A DNA stretch of 64,000 nt from Flavobacterium sp. YO12. GTDB taxonomy: Bacteria; Bacteroidota; Bacteroidia; Flavobacteriales; Flavobacteriaceae. The notes below the pieces were generated by a model, which was not told where the DNA came from, made no database searches, and saw only the letters and a program-made list of their open reading frames with translations. The translations under genes were made by a program, and so were the position numbers. The DNA lies in contig NZ_NRQU01000012.1 in NCBI RefSeq assembly GCF_004119495.1, forward strand, positions 25,186 to 89,185, in the 5' to 3' direction. Below are positions 8,641 through 17,301 of the stretch, one piece after another. The number at the start of each line of letters is the position of its first letter. Within the stretch, counting starts at the first letter, position 1.

Positions 8641-9645
8641 TTAAATAAAGCTTCTATAAACCGTGTTTCTTAAACCAACTTCTAACAATAGTAAAAAGGC
8701 AGCTAGTAAAACAAAACCTCTATATTTTTCGTCGTAATCATAGAATTTTAATTCTTGGATTTCTGTTGTTTCTAGTTTGTTAATTGCATTGTATATTTCG
8801 GCTAACTTGTCGTTGCTTGTTGCTCTAAAATAAGTTCCATCTGTTTTTCGAGCGATATTTTTCATTAATCTTTCGTCGATTTCAACCTTTTGCATTTTGA
8901 ATAAAAAACCTCCGTTTGGTGCGTATGCATAAGGGGATTCTGCCATTCCGTTTGTTCCAATACCAATCGTGTATACTTTTATGCCATATTGTTTGGCAAT
9001 ATCAGCAGCAGTTTCTGGTTCAATAAAACCTGCATTATTAACACCATCAGTCATTAAAATAACAACTCTGCTTTTTGCTTTACTATCTTTAAGACGATTT
9101 ACGGCAGTTGCTAAACCCATTCCAATTCCAGTTCCGTCTTGCAGAACAGTGTCATATCGAATTCCTTTTATTGCTTCAAGAATAATTGGTTTGTCGCTTG
9201 TAACAGGTGTTTTAGTATACGCTTCAGAAGCATATAAAACTAAACCGATTCTGTCGTTTGGTCTTTCTTCAACAAAATCTGCAGCAACTCTTTTTAAAGC
9301 TTCCATACGGTTTGGCTTTAAATCTTTTGCAAGCATACTTCCAGATACGTCAATTGCCATTACAATATCAATTCCTTTTGTCGTTTTTGTTTGATTGCTG
9401 ATATCTACCGTTCTTGGTCTTGCAAGAGCAATAATTAAAGAACATAAAGCAATGATTCTAAAAACGTATAGAAAAGGTTTTAATTTTGTTAATAACGATT
9501 CGCTGTTTTTAAAACCTGCTGTCGAGCTCATTTTTAATGTAGCCGACTGCTGATTTCTTTTCCAAAAAAACCAAGCAATAGCGATTGGAATTAATAGAAA
9601 CAACCAAAAAAATTCTGGATTTAAAAAAGTGATCTTATTGTTCAT
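8641..9645 (-). CDS. batA: BatA, VWA-domain membrane protein
   Basis: The 334-residue product has the same layout as BatB: transmembrane helices at about 10-28 and 58-75, a VWA domain at about 92-285, and a helix near 310-325. The MIDAS motif DVSGS (Asp99, Ser101, Ser103) is intact, with VILMTDGVNN supplying the second Asp. Its start codon overlaps the stop of the BatD-like gene by one base (TAATG), so the two are probably translated by coupling. It belongs to the MoxR-associated VWA proteins. Confidence 0.94.
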   Translation of the reverse strand: MNNKITFLNPEFFWLFLLIPIAIAWFFWKRNQQSATLKMSSTAGFKNSESLLTKLKPFLYVFRIIALCSLIIALARPRTVDISNQTKTTKGIDIVMAIDVSGSMLAKDLKPNRMEALKRVAADFVEERPNDRIGLVLYASEAYTKTPVTSDKPIILEAIKGIRYDTVLQDGTGIGMGLATAVNRLKDSKAKSRVVILMTDGVNNAGFIEPETAADIAKQYGIKVYTIGIGTNGMAESPYAYAPNGGFLFKMQKVEIDERLMKNIARKTDGTYFRATSNDKLAEIYNAINKLETTEIQELKFYDYDEKYRGFVLLAAFLLLLEVGLRNTVYRSFI

Positions 9646-11279
9646 TAGTTACTTGCCTTTTTAAGTTCAACAGAATTTAAAATTCGGGTTGTGATGTCGT
9701 TAGCATACGTATCGCCCTCCTCGTGTAAAATAACTATCTGCTGTAATCCTTGATCTTGTTTAAACAACAAGATTTCGTAATATGCTTTTGTACTAGTTTT
9801 AGTCGTCGGATTTAAAATGCTCATTGTTCCGTAACCTTTTACGCCTTGAATTCCTTGATTGGTTTGGAAATCTTCTTGCTTAACGATTATGTTTTGACCT
9901 CCTTGAAGTTCGATTACTTTTAGACTTCCTTCTAAAGCTTTTGATAAATCGATTTCAGTTGGCGTTTTAAATTGTGTGGTAGAAACAGCAACATAAAAAT
10001 TATCAATCATACTGCCATACGCAAAAAGCTGCATTTCCTTTATCAAAGCCATAGTTTCCTTCGGAAGTGCTTTTAAAGCATCCATACGTTTTAAAACCTT
10101 TGGAGTTTCAATAATAACGCCCGGATTTCCGTATTCACTTTTTACCCATTCTCCTTCTAATAATTCTTTAGACGGATGCCCAATAATATTGTCTTTTACG
10201 TATGCAAAACCTTTTGTAGCAATAAAGAAAGTTGTTGTTGCGAATAGTAAAAAAACAACTGAACCAGCTGCAATTGCAATACGTTTGTTTCTTTGTTTTT
10301 TTAATTGAAGCTGAATTTGTTTTTGCTTTTGAGCTTCATTCAATAATTGATCTTCTTCTTCAGCTGGAACTTCTGTTGGAATAGCATTGTCCAGTGTTAG
10401 AATTACTTTTTGAATTTTATTTCTGTCATCAGTAATTTCAAAATCCAATGGTTTAGATTTTGCAAATTTTACTAAATCAGCCTGACGCAATACACGTTCT
10501 AGATTTTCAACGGTTTCTGGCGTTAAAGCCATTTTCTTTTTAGTTGAAGCAGTTCTAATTGCTTGAATTAATTCAGAAGTTGTGCTTTCCATTGCAGGAA
10601 TATGAATGGCTTCTTCAATGTAATTACGAGCAATATCAGTTAGTTCACTATAATATTCTTTAATTTCTCCTTTTTGAACCAGTTCTTTTTGTTCTAGATT
10701 GTTTAATAAACTAGTCGCTTTTTCAATTGGAGTTTTATAAACTTCTTCTTCGATTTTCTTTTTCTGATGTTTTTTAACATACCAGTATACAAAAGCACCA
10801 ATTCCTAAAATGATAATCAATGCTAAAACATATTTCCACCAATCGCCAATACCGTTGTCAACAGTCGAAATGTCTTTGATGTCATACATTTTTTGCTGCA
10901 GCGTATCCACTTTTACATTGGCAACTTCTACTTTAATAGAATCTGATAAATAAGGTTTTTTGTCGATTAGAATCTGAACACTAGGAATTACATACTTTCC
11001 TGAATCAAATTGTGTTAAGCCATATTTTTTGATTAACTCGTAAGTGTCATTTTTCTTAACAGTATCAATTGGGTACGATTGAATTACTTCTAGAGCACCA
11101 ATTTTTTTTAGCTTAGGGAAAACTACTTTCGAACTCGAATTAACAGTTGTTTTAAGAGTCAGCTTAAATTCAGCTCCAATTTTATTTTTTGTAGTATCAA
11201 TGCTTGTTTCAACTTGTTTTTGCTGAGCGAAAATAGTCGAAGTAAGTAAAAATAAAAATATGTAAAACTTTAATTTCAT
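9645..11279 (-). CDS. BatD-like/DUF4381-like membrane protein in the Bat operon
   Basis: The 544-residue product has a signal peptide (LTSTIFAQ) and an Ig-like periplasmic domain of about 20-135. A transmembrane helix at about 150-168 (WWKYVLALIIILGIGAFVYW) leads to a cytoplasmic helical segment at about 175-320. A second helix lies at about 335-355, and an outer C-terminal domain ends the protein. The first half resembles the short BatD/DUF4381-type proteins found between DUF58 and the VWA genes in other MoxR operons. The C-terminal 180 residues are not familiar to me. It overlaps batA by one base and lies 152 bases after the DUF58 gene. Confidence 0.8.
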   Translation of the reverse strand: MKLKFYIFLFLLTSTIFAQQKQVETSIDTTKNKIGAEFKLTLKTTVNSSSKVVFPKLKKIGALEVIQSYPIDTVKKNDTYELIKKYGLTQFDSGKYVIPSVQILIDKKPYLSDSIKVEVANVKVDTLQQKMYDIKDISTVDNGIGDWWKYVLALIIILGIGAFVYWYVKKHQKKKIEEEVYKTPIEKATSLLNNLEQKELVQKGEIKEYYSELTDIARNYIEEAIHIPAMESTTSELIQAIRTASTKKKMALTPETVENLERVLRQADLVKFAKSKPLDFEITDDRNKIQKVILTLDNAIPTEVPAEEEDQLLNEAQKQKQIQLQLKKQRNKRIAIAAGSVVFLLFATTTFFIATKGFAYVKDNIIGHPSKELLEGEWVKSEYGNPGVIIETPKVLKRMDALKALPKETMALIKEMQLFAYGSMIDNFYVAVSTTQFKTPTEIDLSKALEGSLKVIELQGGQNIIVKQEDFQTNQGIQGVKGYGTMSILNPTTKTSTKAYYEILLFKQDQGLQQIVILHEEGDTYANDITTRILNSVELKKASN

Positions 11280-11431
11280 TTGATTTTTGATTTCAGATTT
11301 TAGTCTAAAACGAAAGCTTAAACATGGTATACAGATGACGCAGATTTAAGCGGATTTTTGTTGATGTTTTTATTCTTCAATCTTGTTTGAAATCTAATAT
11401 TCTAACAATCTAAGAAGTCTAATAATCTAAA

Positions 11432-12295
11432 TTATCTTGATTTAAAATAACCTAATAATTTGGTTACATAATTTTCGTCAACTCTTGTGTTTACAACACC
11501 AGCACCAGATTTGCTAAAGATTTCTTTAAAATAATTAACTCTTTCAAGGTAATGTTTCTCGTAATTTATTCTCACGGTTTTTGAACCGGTATCGACCAAT
11601 TGAATTTTACCAGTTTCGGCATCAAGCATTGTGACCATTCCTAAATTTGGAATTTTTTCTTCACGCAGGTCATATACTCTAACTCCCGTAATGTCATGTT
11701 TTTTAGAAGCAATTTTTAAAGTCTGCTCATAATTTTCAGACATGAAATCAGAAATCATAAAAACAATTGCTTTCTTTTTCTGAGTTCCCGATAAAAATTT
11801 TAAAGCTTGAGCAATATCAGTTTTTTGACTTTTTGGTTCAAACTCGATCAATTCACGAATGATTCTCAATACGTGTGAGCGTCCTTTTTTTGGCGGAATA
11901 TACAATTCTACATTGTCAGAAAAAAGGATTAAACCAATTTTGTCATTATTTTGTGTAGCCGAAAAAGCCATCGTTGCCGCAATTTCGGTGACGATGTCTT
12001 TTTTAAACTGACTTTTAGATCCAAAACCTTCAGAGCCCGAAATATCAACCATTAAAACCATGGTTAATTCGCGTTCTTCTTCAAAAACTTTTACGTGGGC
12101 TTCATTATAGCGTGCGGTAACATTCCAATCTATATTACGAATATCATCGCCATATTGGTATTGGCGCACCTCGCTAAAAGTCATTCCGCGCCCTTTAAAT
12201 GAAGAATGGTACTCTCCCGAAAAGATATGATTACTCAGTCTTTTAGTTTTGATTTCTATTTTCCGTACTTTTTTTAAAAGCTCTTTTGTATCCAT
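11432..12295 (-). CDS. DUF58 domain protein of the MoxR/Bat operon
   Basis: The 287-residue soluble protein carries the DUF58 signature YQYGDDIRNIDWNVTAR at about residues 47-62, directly followed by a VWA-like fold with an intact metal site DISGS (Asp84, Ser86, Ser88). DUF58 proteins are regularly encoded right after MoxR ATPases and are thought to link the ATPase to membrane VWA proteins. No transmembrane helix is seen, so it should be cytoplasmic. It is separated from moxR by 139 bases that hold a palindrome. Confidence 0.92.
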   Translation of the reverse strand: MDTKELLKKVRKIEIKTKRLSNHIFSGEYHSSFKGRGMTFSEVRQYQYGDDIRNIDWNVTARYNEAHVKVFEEERELTMVLMVDISGSEGFGSKSQFKKDIVTEIAATMAFSATQNNDKIGLILFSDNVELYIPPKKGRSHVLRIIRELIEFEPKSQKTDIAQALKFLSGTQKKKAIVFMISDFMSENYEQTLKIASKKHDITGVRVYDLREEKIPNLGMVTMLDAETGKIQLVDTGSKTVRINYEKHYLERVNYFKEIFSKSGAGVVNTRVDENYVTKLLGYFKSR

Positions 12296-12303
12296 TTTTT
12301 ATT

Positions 12304-12432
12304 AGTGTTCAGTGATCAGTTAGAAAGTGTTCAGTTAAGTTCAAATTCTAAAAGGTCTTTCTTTATTTTAGTGTTCAAGGATTAAAGTATCAGTTGTAAC
12401 TGAATACTAAAAACCTGAACACTGAGCACTTT
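12304..12432. repeat. Word-based imperfect palindrome between moxR and DUF58
   Basis: The left part (about 12304-12342) repeats the word gtgttcagt. The right part (about 12394-12430) contains its complement, ctgaacactgagcactttt. The arms pair imperfectly over about 35-40 bases around a 50-base centre. The transcript of the operon would carry this hairpin just after moxR. Confidence 0.6.
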
Positions 12433-12434
12433 TT

Positions 12435-13439
12435 TTAAGGTACTTCAATCTCGTTTACGATTTTGTTGATAATGTCTACAGAAGTAATGTTTTCAGCTTC
12501 AGCTTCATAAGTTATTCCAACTCTATGACGTAAAACATCATGTACAACTGCACGAACATCTTCTGGAATTACATATCCGCGACGTTTGATGAAAGCGTAA
12601 CATTTTGCTGCATTAGCTAAATTGATACTTCCACGCGGAGACGCTCCAAAACTGATAAGAGGTTTTAAATCGGCAAGTTTGTATTTCTCTGGATAACGAG
12701 TAGCAAAGATGATATCTAAGATGTATTTTTCGATTTTTTCATCCATATAAACTTCGCGAACTGCTTCTTGCGCACGTAAAATTTGTTCTACAGAAACTAC
12801 AGGATTTACTTTTTCGTAAGATCCTTTTAAGTTTTGACGAATTACAAAACGCTCTTCGTCGATTTTTGGATAATCAATTACTGTTTTAAGCATAAAACGG
12901 TCAACCTGTGCTTCAGGAAGCTGATAAGTTCCTTCTTGCTCAACAGGGTTTTGAGTCGCTAATACTAAAAATGGACGGTCTAGTTTGAAAGTGGTGTCAC
13001 CAATAGTAACTTGCTTTTCCTGCATCGCCTCTAAAAGAGCTGATTGTACTTTTGCAGGAGCACGGTTAATCTCATCGGCAAGTACGAAATTAGCAAAGAT
13101 TGGTCCTTTTTTAATAGAAAATTCGTTTGCTTTAATGTTGTAAATCATCGTTCCGATAACATCGGCAGGCAATAAGTCAGGGGTAAACTGGATACGGCTG
13201 AAAGATCCTTGAACTGCTTGCGACAAAGTATTTATTGCCAATGTCTTTGCTAATCCAGGTACTCCTTCAAGCAAAATATGTCCTTGACCTAAAAGACCAA
13301 TCAACAAACGCTCGACCATATGTTTCTGACCCACAATAACTTTGTTCATTTCCATTGTAAGAAGGTCTATAAAAGCGCTTTCTCTCTCAATTTTTTCATT
13401 TATCGCTCTAATGTCTAAAGTCGTTGTATTTTCTTCCAT
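12435..13439 (-). CDS. MoxR family AAA+ ATPase
   Basis: The 334-residue protein is a MoxR-type AAA+ chaperone. Walker A is GVPGLAKT (about residues 59-66) and Walker B is VLADEIN with Asp122-Glu123. A sensor-1 Asn (LATQNPVEQEGT) and the arginine-finger region (GASPRGS) also fit. It is the first gene of the Bat run. MoxR proteins are thought to remodel or activate the VWA proteins encoded beside them. Length is normal and all ATPase motifs are intact. Confidence 0.95.
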   Translation of the reverse strand: MEENTTTLDIRAINEKIERESAFIDLLTMEMNKVIVGQKHMVERLLIGLLGQGHILLEGVPGLAKTLAINTLSQAVQGSFSRIQFTPDLLPADVIGTMIYNIKANEFSIKKGPIFANFVLADEINRAPAKVQSALLEAMQEKQVTIGDTTFKLDRPFLVLATQNPVEQEGTYQLPEAQVDRFMLKTVIDYPKIDEERFVIRQNLKGSYEKVNPVVSVEQILRAQEAVREVYMDEKIEKYILDIIFATRYPEKYKLADLKPLISFGASPRGSINLANAAKCYAFIKRRGYVIPEDVRAVVHDVLRHRVGITYEAEAENITSVDIINKIVNEIEVP

Positions 13440-13603
13440 ATAAATATTTTTAAAACCTTGATTTTTATGCCTGAATTTTGAGAGTGCAAATTGACTATTT
13501 TTTGAGAAGTAAGATGTTAAAGAATGGTTAAAACTTCGACCAAAGTTCTAATTTTAAGGACGAATTGTGAATCTATTTTTATATTTTTAAGAACTTTGAT
13601 GAT

Positions 13604-13622
13604 TATGCTTTTAAAAAGCATA
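13604..13622. promoter_or_regulatory. Perfect 19-base palindrome before the aldo/keto reductase
   Basis: The sequence tatgcttttaaaaagcata is a perfect palindrome with 9-base arms and a one-base centre. It ends 29 bases before the ATG at 13652, in the divergent gap between moxR and the reductase. It could be an operator or a leader hairpin; the sequence alone does not decide. Confidence 0.4.
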
Positions 13623-13651
13623 CATATTAGCAAAAATAATACAATAAAACC

Positions 13652-14524
13652 ATGAGTAAAACAGCATTATCGCCTATTATTTCGGGCACTATGAATTGGG
13701 GAGTTTGGGATAAAAACCTAACAACTAAAGAGATGGAGAATATGATACAAATTTGTGTCGAAAATAAAATCACCACTTTTGATCATGCCGATATTTATGG
13801 AGGCTACACTACTGAAGCCGATTTTGGAAAGGCTTTTAAAGCCAGCAAAATTTCGCGTGAAAAACTACAATTAATTACTAAATGCGGTATTCAGATGATT
13901 GCTGAAAGCCGTACTAACAAAATCAAACATTACGATTATTCTAAAGAATATATTATTTGGTCTGTCGAAGAATCTCTTAAAAAATTAAAAACAGATTTCG
14001 TTGATGTGTTTTTATTGCACAGACCAAGTCCATTGATGCAGGCTGACGAAATTGCGGAAGCTGTTGAAAAATTAAAATCAGAAGGAAAAATTGTTGATTT
14101 TGGACTTTCAAATTTCACCAGCTCTCAAACAGAATTGATTCGTCAGAAAACAGAAGTGAGCTACAATCAGGTTCAATTTTCGGCAACTCATTATGAAGCA
14201 ATGGTTGATGGAAGTTTAGATTATATGCAAACACACGGAATCCGTCCGTTATCATGGAATCCGCTTGGTACCGTATTTAGAGAAGACACGAAAAAAACGC
14301 GTCGTTTGAAAAAATTATTGGCAGATTTAGTTCAGAAATATGGTTTTGGTTCTGATACACTTTTACTAGCTTGGATTTTAAAACATCCATCAGGAGTTAT
14401 TCCAATTGCTGGAACAGTAAACATTGCTAGAATTCAAGCATTAATGAAAGCTGTTGAACTGCAAATGGATAAAGAAGACTGGTTTGCAATTTGGACTGAA
14501 AGTATGGGTGATGATGTGCCTTAA
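13652..14524 (+). CDS. Aldo/keto reductase
   Basis: The 290-residue protein is a TIM-barrel NADPH-dependent carbonyl reductase of the YdhF-like branch. The catalytic tetrad is visible: Asp44 and Tyr49 in DHADIYG, Lys77 in LITKCGI and His123 in LLHRPSP. The C-terminal cofactor region (IPIAGTVNIARIQAL) is also typical. The physiological substrate is not predictable. The GNAT gene follows after 15 bases, so the two probably form an operon. A palindrome lies close to its start. Confidence 0.93.
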   Translation: MSKTALSPIISGTMNWGVWDKNLTTKEMENMIQICVENKITTFDHADIYGGYTTEADFGKAFKASKISREKLQLITKCGIQMIAESRTNKIKHYDYSKEYIIWSVEESLKKLKTDFVDVFLLHRPSPLMQADEIAEAVEKLKSEGKIVDFGLSNFTSSQTELIRQKTEVSYNQVQFSATHYEAMVDGSLDYMQTHGIRPLSWNPLGTVFREDTKKTRRLKKLLADLVQKYGFGSDTLLLAWILKHPSGVIPIAGTVNIARIQALMKAVELQMDKEDWFAIWTESMGDDVP

Positions 14525-14539
14525 TCGATATATTCTGAA

Positions 14540-15055
14540 ATGATTCGACTAGAAAAGTTTACTAAAGAGTTTTATCCAGAATTGATCAATTCTATTAAAA
14601 ATGCAAAAGAATTAATGCAATTTGGCGGACCAGAATTTACTTTTCCGTTAACGGAAGAGCAAATTGATAAAACGCTTTCTGATGAAAACAGAATTGCTTT
14701 TAGAGTTGTAAATACTTCTGAGGATACTACGATAGGACATTCTGAAATTTATTTTAAAGATGATTCTGCAAAACTGGGACGAATTCTTGTCATTGATAAA
14801 AATCAAAGAGGAAGAGGTGTTGGTGGGCAAATGTTGATTTTATTGTTGAAGTTCATTTTTGAAAACCGAAAAGAGCGACATATCGAATTGAATGTTTTTG
14901 ATTTTAATATTGGCGCTATAAAATGTTACGAAAAAGTAGGATTCAGTATAAATCCAGATAAAAAGCTAATAAGAGAAGTAGAAGGTGAAACTTGGACGGC
15001 GCTTAATATGGTTTTGAATTTGGAGATTTGGAAAAATAAAAATGGACAAAATTAG
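14540..15055 (+). CDS. GNAT family N-acetyltransferase
   Basis: The 171-residue protein has the GNAT acetyl-CoA motif A (LGRILVIDKNQRGRGVGGQM, with the R-G-x-G core) at about residues 83-102. Motif B follows as NIGAIKCYEKVGF at about 128-140. It resembles the RimJ/RimL-like group by its N-terminus. The target amine is unknown. It lies 15 bases downstream of the aldo/keto reductase. Confidence 0.88.
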   Translation: MIRLEKFTKEFYPELINSIKNAKELMQFGGPEFTFPLTEEQIDKTLSDENRIAFRVVNTSEDTTIGHSEIYFKDDSAKLGRILVIDKNQRGRGVGGQMLILLLKFIFENRKERHIELNVFDFNIGAIKCYEKVGFSINPDKKLIREVEGETWTALNMVLNLEIWKNKNGQN

Positions 15056-15078
15056 CTGAATCGTTGGCTTATAAAATA

Positions 15079-15210
15079 AACACATAGAAACATAGAATTT
15101 TATTGTTTTTAAGAAGGTAAAAATAAATGACAAGCATTTACACATAGCTATGTTTGTTAATGCAAGTGAAACGCCTTTTTTGAATTTTTAAAACTATGTC
15201 TCTATGTGTT
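15079..15210. repeat. Intergenic palindrome built from the word cacatag
   Basis: The arms at 15079-15095 and 15194-15210 are complementary at 16 of 17 positions (aacacatagaaacatag). A third copy of the word lies between them near 15140 (acacatagctatgt). The whole gap before the SDR gene is occupied by this element. Confidence 0.7.
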
Positions 15211-15227
15211 AAAAACAAAATTTAATA

Positions 15228-15980
15228 ATGAAAAAAACAGTTTTAATTACTGGTGCGACAAGCGGAATAGGAAAAGCAACCGCTCAAATTCTAGCAAAAA
15301 ATAGCTATAAAATTATTCTTTGCGGCAGACGTAAAGAACGTTTAGAAGAATTAGAAAAAGAACTTTCTGCTTTTACCGAAGTGCATTCGCTTTCTTTTGA
15401 TGTTCGTGATAAAAATGATGTTCTTGAAAAAATAGAATCTCTTCCTGCAGATTTTTCAGATATTGATGTGTTGATTAACAATGCAGGAAACGCACACGGT
15501 TTAGATCCAATTCAAACAGGAGATTTAGACGATTGGGATGCTATGATTGATATAAATGTAAAAGGACTTTTGTATGTTTCAAAAGCGGTAATTCCGAAAA
15601 TGACAGCAAAACAATCGGGTCATATCATTAATATTGGTTCAACCGCTGCAAAAGAAGTTTATCCGAATGGGAATGTGTATTGCGGAACCAAACACGCTGT
15701 TGATGCAATTACTGCTGGAATGCGAATTGACTTAAATCCGTTTGGAATTAGAGTGGGAGCTATTCATCCCGGAATGGTAGAAACAGAATTTAGTGAAGTA
15801 CGTTTTAAAGGAGATGCCGAAAGAGCTTCAAACGTTTACAAAGGTTTTGATCCGCTGCAGGCAGAAGATATCGCAGATATTATTCATTTTGTAGTTTCAA
15901 GACCATATCATGTAAATATTGCCGATTTAGTTGTGATGAGTACAGCACAGGCCTCTTCTACTATTGTTAAAAGAGACTAA
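15228..15980 (+). CDS. Short-chain dehydrogenase/reductase (YdfG-like)
   Basis: The 250-residue protein is a classical SDR. It has the cofactor motif TGATSGIG (residues 8-15), the structural NNAG at 84-87, and the catalytic triad Ser138 (NIGSTA), Tyr151 and Lys155 (YCGTK). Arg residues after the second strand (LCGRRKERL) point to NADP rather than NAD. It resembles the YdfG group that oxidises 3-hydroxy acids such as serine or reduces malonic semialdehyde, but specificity cannot be read safely. It appears to be a single-gene unit between two intergenic palindromes. Confidence 0.93.
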   Translation: MKKTVLITGATSGIGKATAQILAKNSYKIILCGRRKERLEELEKELSAFTEVHSLSFDVRDKNDVLEKIESLPADFSDIDVLINNAGNAHGLDPIQTGDLDDWDAMIDINVKGLLYVSKAVIPKMTAKQSGHIINIGSTAAKEVYPNGNVYCGTKHAVDAITAGMRIDLNPFGIRVGAIHPGMVETEFSEVRFKGDAERASNVYKGFDPLQAEDIADIIHFVVSRPYHVNIADLVVMSTAQASSTIVKRD

Positions 15981-15981
15981 T

Positions 15982-16078
15982 TTAGATTTTTTAGACTAAC
16001 TTAGACTTCTTAGATTTGAAGTTTATTACGGTAAAAATCTAAGAAGTCTAAATGTCTAAGCTAGTCTAATAATCTAAA
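15982..16078. repeat. Intergenic palindrome built from the word tctaagaagtcta
   Basis: The left arm (about 15982-16017) and the right arm (about 16034-16078) pair imperfectly. Both consist of repeats of a tctaag/agtctaa word. Related words without a full palindrome occur at about 11390-11430 and 24240-24296. It fills the gap between the SDR and the AlbA_2-type gene. Confidence 0.7.
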
Positions 16079-16082
16079 AAGA

Positions 16083-17228
16083 ATGATCAATAAACGCCTT
16101 TTAATAAAAAACCTACTTGCTCACAATGACGAGAGCAGTTTTTATGATAAAAAGAGGCAGTTAAATTTACATTCGAGAGAAGGAAAGGGCAAGTTTTTGA
16201 AGCATATTTGTGCTTTGTCAAATTCAAATCCAACCAATAATTCTTATATTGTTGTTGGTGTCGAAGATCATGATAATGAGATTGTAGGAGACGACTTTTT
16301 TGATGACAGCCGTATTCAAAACCTTGTAAATGCTTTCCTTGAAAACCCTCCTAAAATACAGTACGAAAACGTGCCGTTTCCAAATCTTCCAAAAGATAAA
16401 GTAGTTGGATTGGTTACGATTAAACCTAAAAGCAAAATTTCGTATTTTAAAAAAGGAATTCACACCATTCTTGCTAACAGTATTTTTGTGAGGCGTGGTA
16501 GTAATTCGATTCCTTTAGAAATTAGTGAAGAAGTTGAAAAAAATTATCAAAATACAGAAACCGTAATTGGTATAGAAAATAGTTCTCGAAACAGTATTCA
16601 ATATACGCTGGATGGCGTAATTGATTTTATGAATTTCAGGCACAAAGACATGTCGCCTAAATATTACGTTTTTAAAGAATTATTTGTGATTTGCTGGGCT
16701 GGTGTTCCTAAAAAATCTCGTGATAAAACATTCTTGTCTCGAGTTGATATTGAATTAATAAACGAACAAATTAAGCTGTTCTACTCAGCGCAAGATGTTG
16801 TTACGATTGTTTACGACGATGATAGTTTTACAATAACAGAGTATGTGCCGCTTGGGTTAAACGATAAAACGAGTTATTATCCTTTGGAGAAACAAACTAT
16901 CCATTTTTTTGATAATGGCTACTATAAAATTGATCGTGAAATACTTTTTCAGCCTCCAGAATTCAACAGGAAAATGCTTTACCATATTTATAACTCGAAT
17001 ATGGCATTACTTCAAAAATTGCAAAAAGGCATTGCTTTATCAGAGCGGGAATTAAAAGATCTGGAGAATCTTCCTTCGACTTTTATGATTTGTTATTTGA
17101 ATGGTTTCGAAGAAGCCAAGCAAAAACTGATAGATGCTAAGTTGTTGTTGAAACCTTTTGGGCAAGTGTATTTGTCTTTTAAAGAAGCTTTACGTGTTTT
17201 GCGCAAAATGAAATATGATGTTCAGTAG
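16083..17228 (+). CDS. AlbA_2 (Schlafen-like) domain protein
   Basis: The 381-residue protein has an N-terminal AlbA_2/Schlafen-type domain at about residues 10-150. Its typical parts are an acidic start (NDESSFYDKKRQLNL), GKGKFLKHICALSNS, and the glycine-containing NSYIVVGVED, plus a later FVRRGSNS. In this family the domain is linked to nucleic-acid or nucleotide binding. The C-terminal 230 residues are not recognised and contain no helicase or nuclease motif. It is a single gene with a convergent lipoprotein gene downstream. A role in regulation is possible, but nothing around it says so. Confidence 0.75.
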   Translation: MINKRLLIKNLLAHNDESSFYDKKRQLNLHSREGKGKFLKHICALSNSNPTNNSYIVVGVEDHDNEIVGDDFFDDSRIQNLVNAFLENPPKIQYENVPFPNLPKDKVVGLVTIKPKSKISYFKKGIHTILANSIFVRRGSNSIPLEISEEVEKNYQNTETVIGIENSSRNSIQYTLDGVIDFMNFRHKDMSPKYYVFKELFVICWAGVPKKSRDKTFLSRVDIELINEQIKLFYSAQDVVTIVYDDDSFTITEYVPLGLNDKTSYYPLEKQTIHFFDNGYYKIDREILFQPPEFNRKMLYHIYNSNMALLQKLQKGIALSERELKDLENLPSTFMICYLNGFEEAKQKLIDAKLLLKPFGQVYLSFKEALRVLRKMKYDVQ

Positions 17229-17278
17229 ATAAGGTGCTAAGGTACTGAGATGCTGAGGTTCTTAGGTTTTTTCTGTAG

Positions 17279-17298
17279 AGACGCACTGCAGTGCGTCT
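17279..17298. repeat. Perfect 20-base palindrome between convergent genes
   Basis: The sequence agacgcactgcagtgcgtct is exactly self-complementary. It is preceded at 17229-17270 by a separate repeated word (gctaaggtactgagatgctgag). It sits 3 bases before the stop of the convergent lipoprotein gene and could end transcription from either side. Confidence 0.75.
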
Positions 17299-17301
17299 AA
17301 A

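Noticed and set aside
16083..17228. A defence system around the AlbA_2-type protein
   Set aside because: Its neighbours are ordinary metabolic genes and it lacks helicase, nuclease or effector motifs, so context does not support defence.
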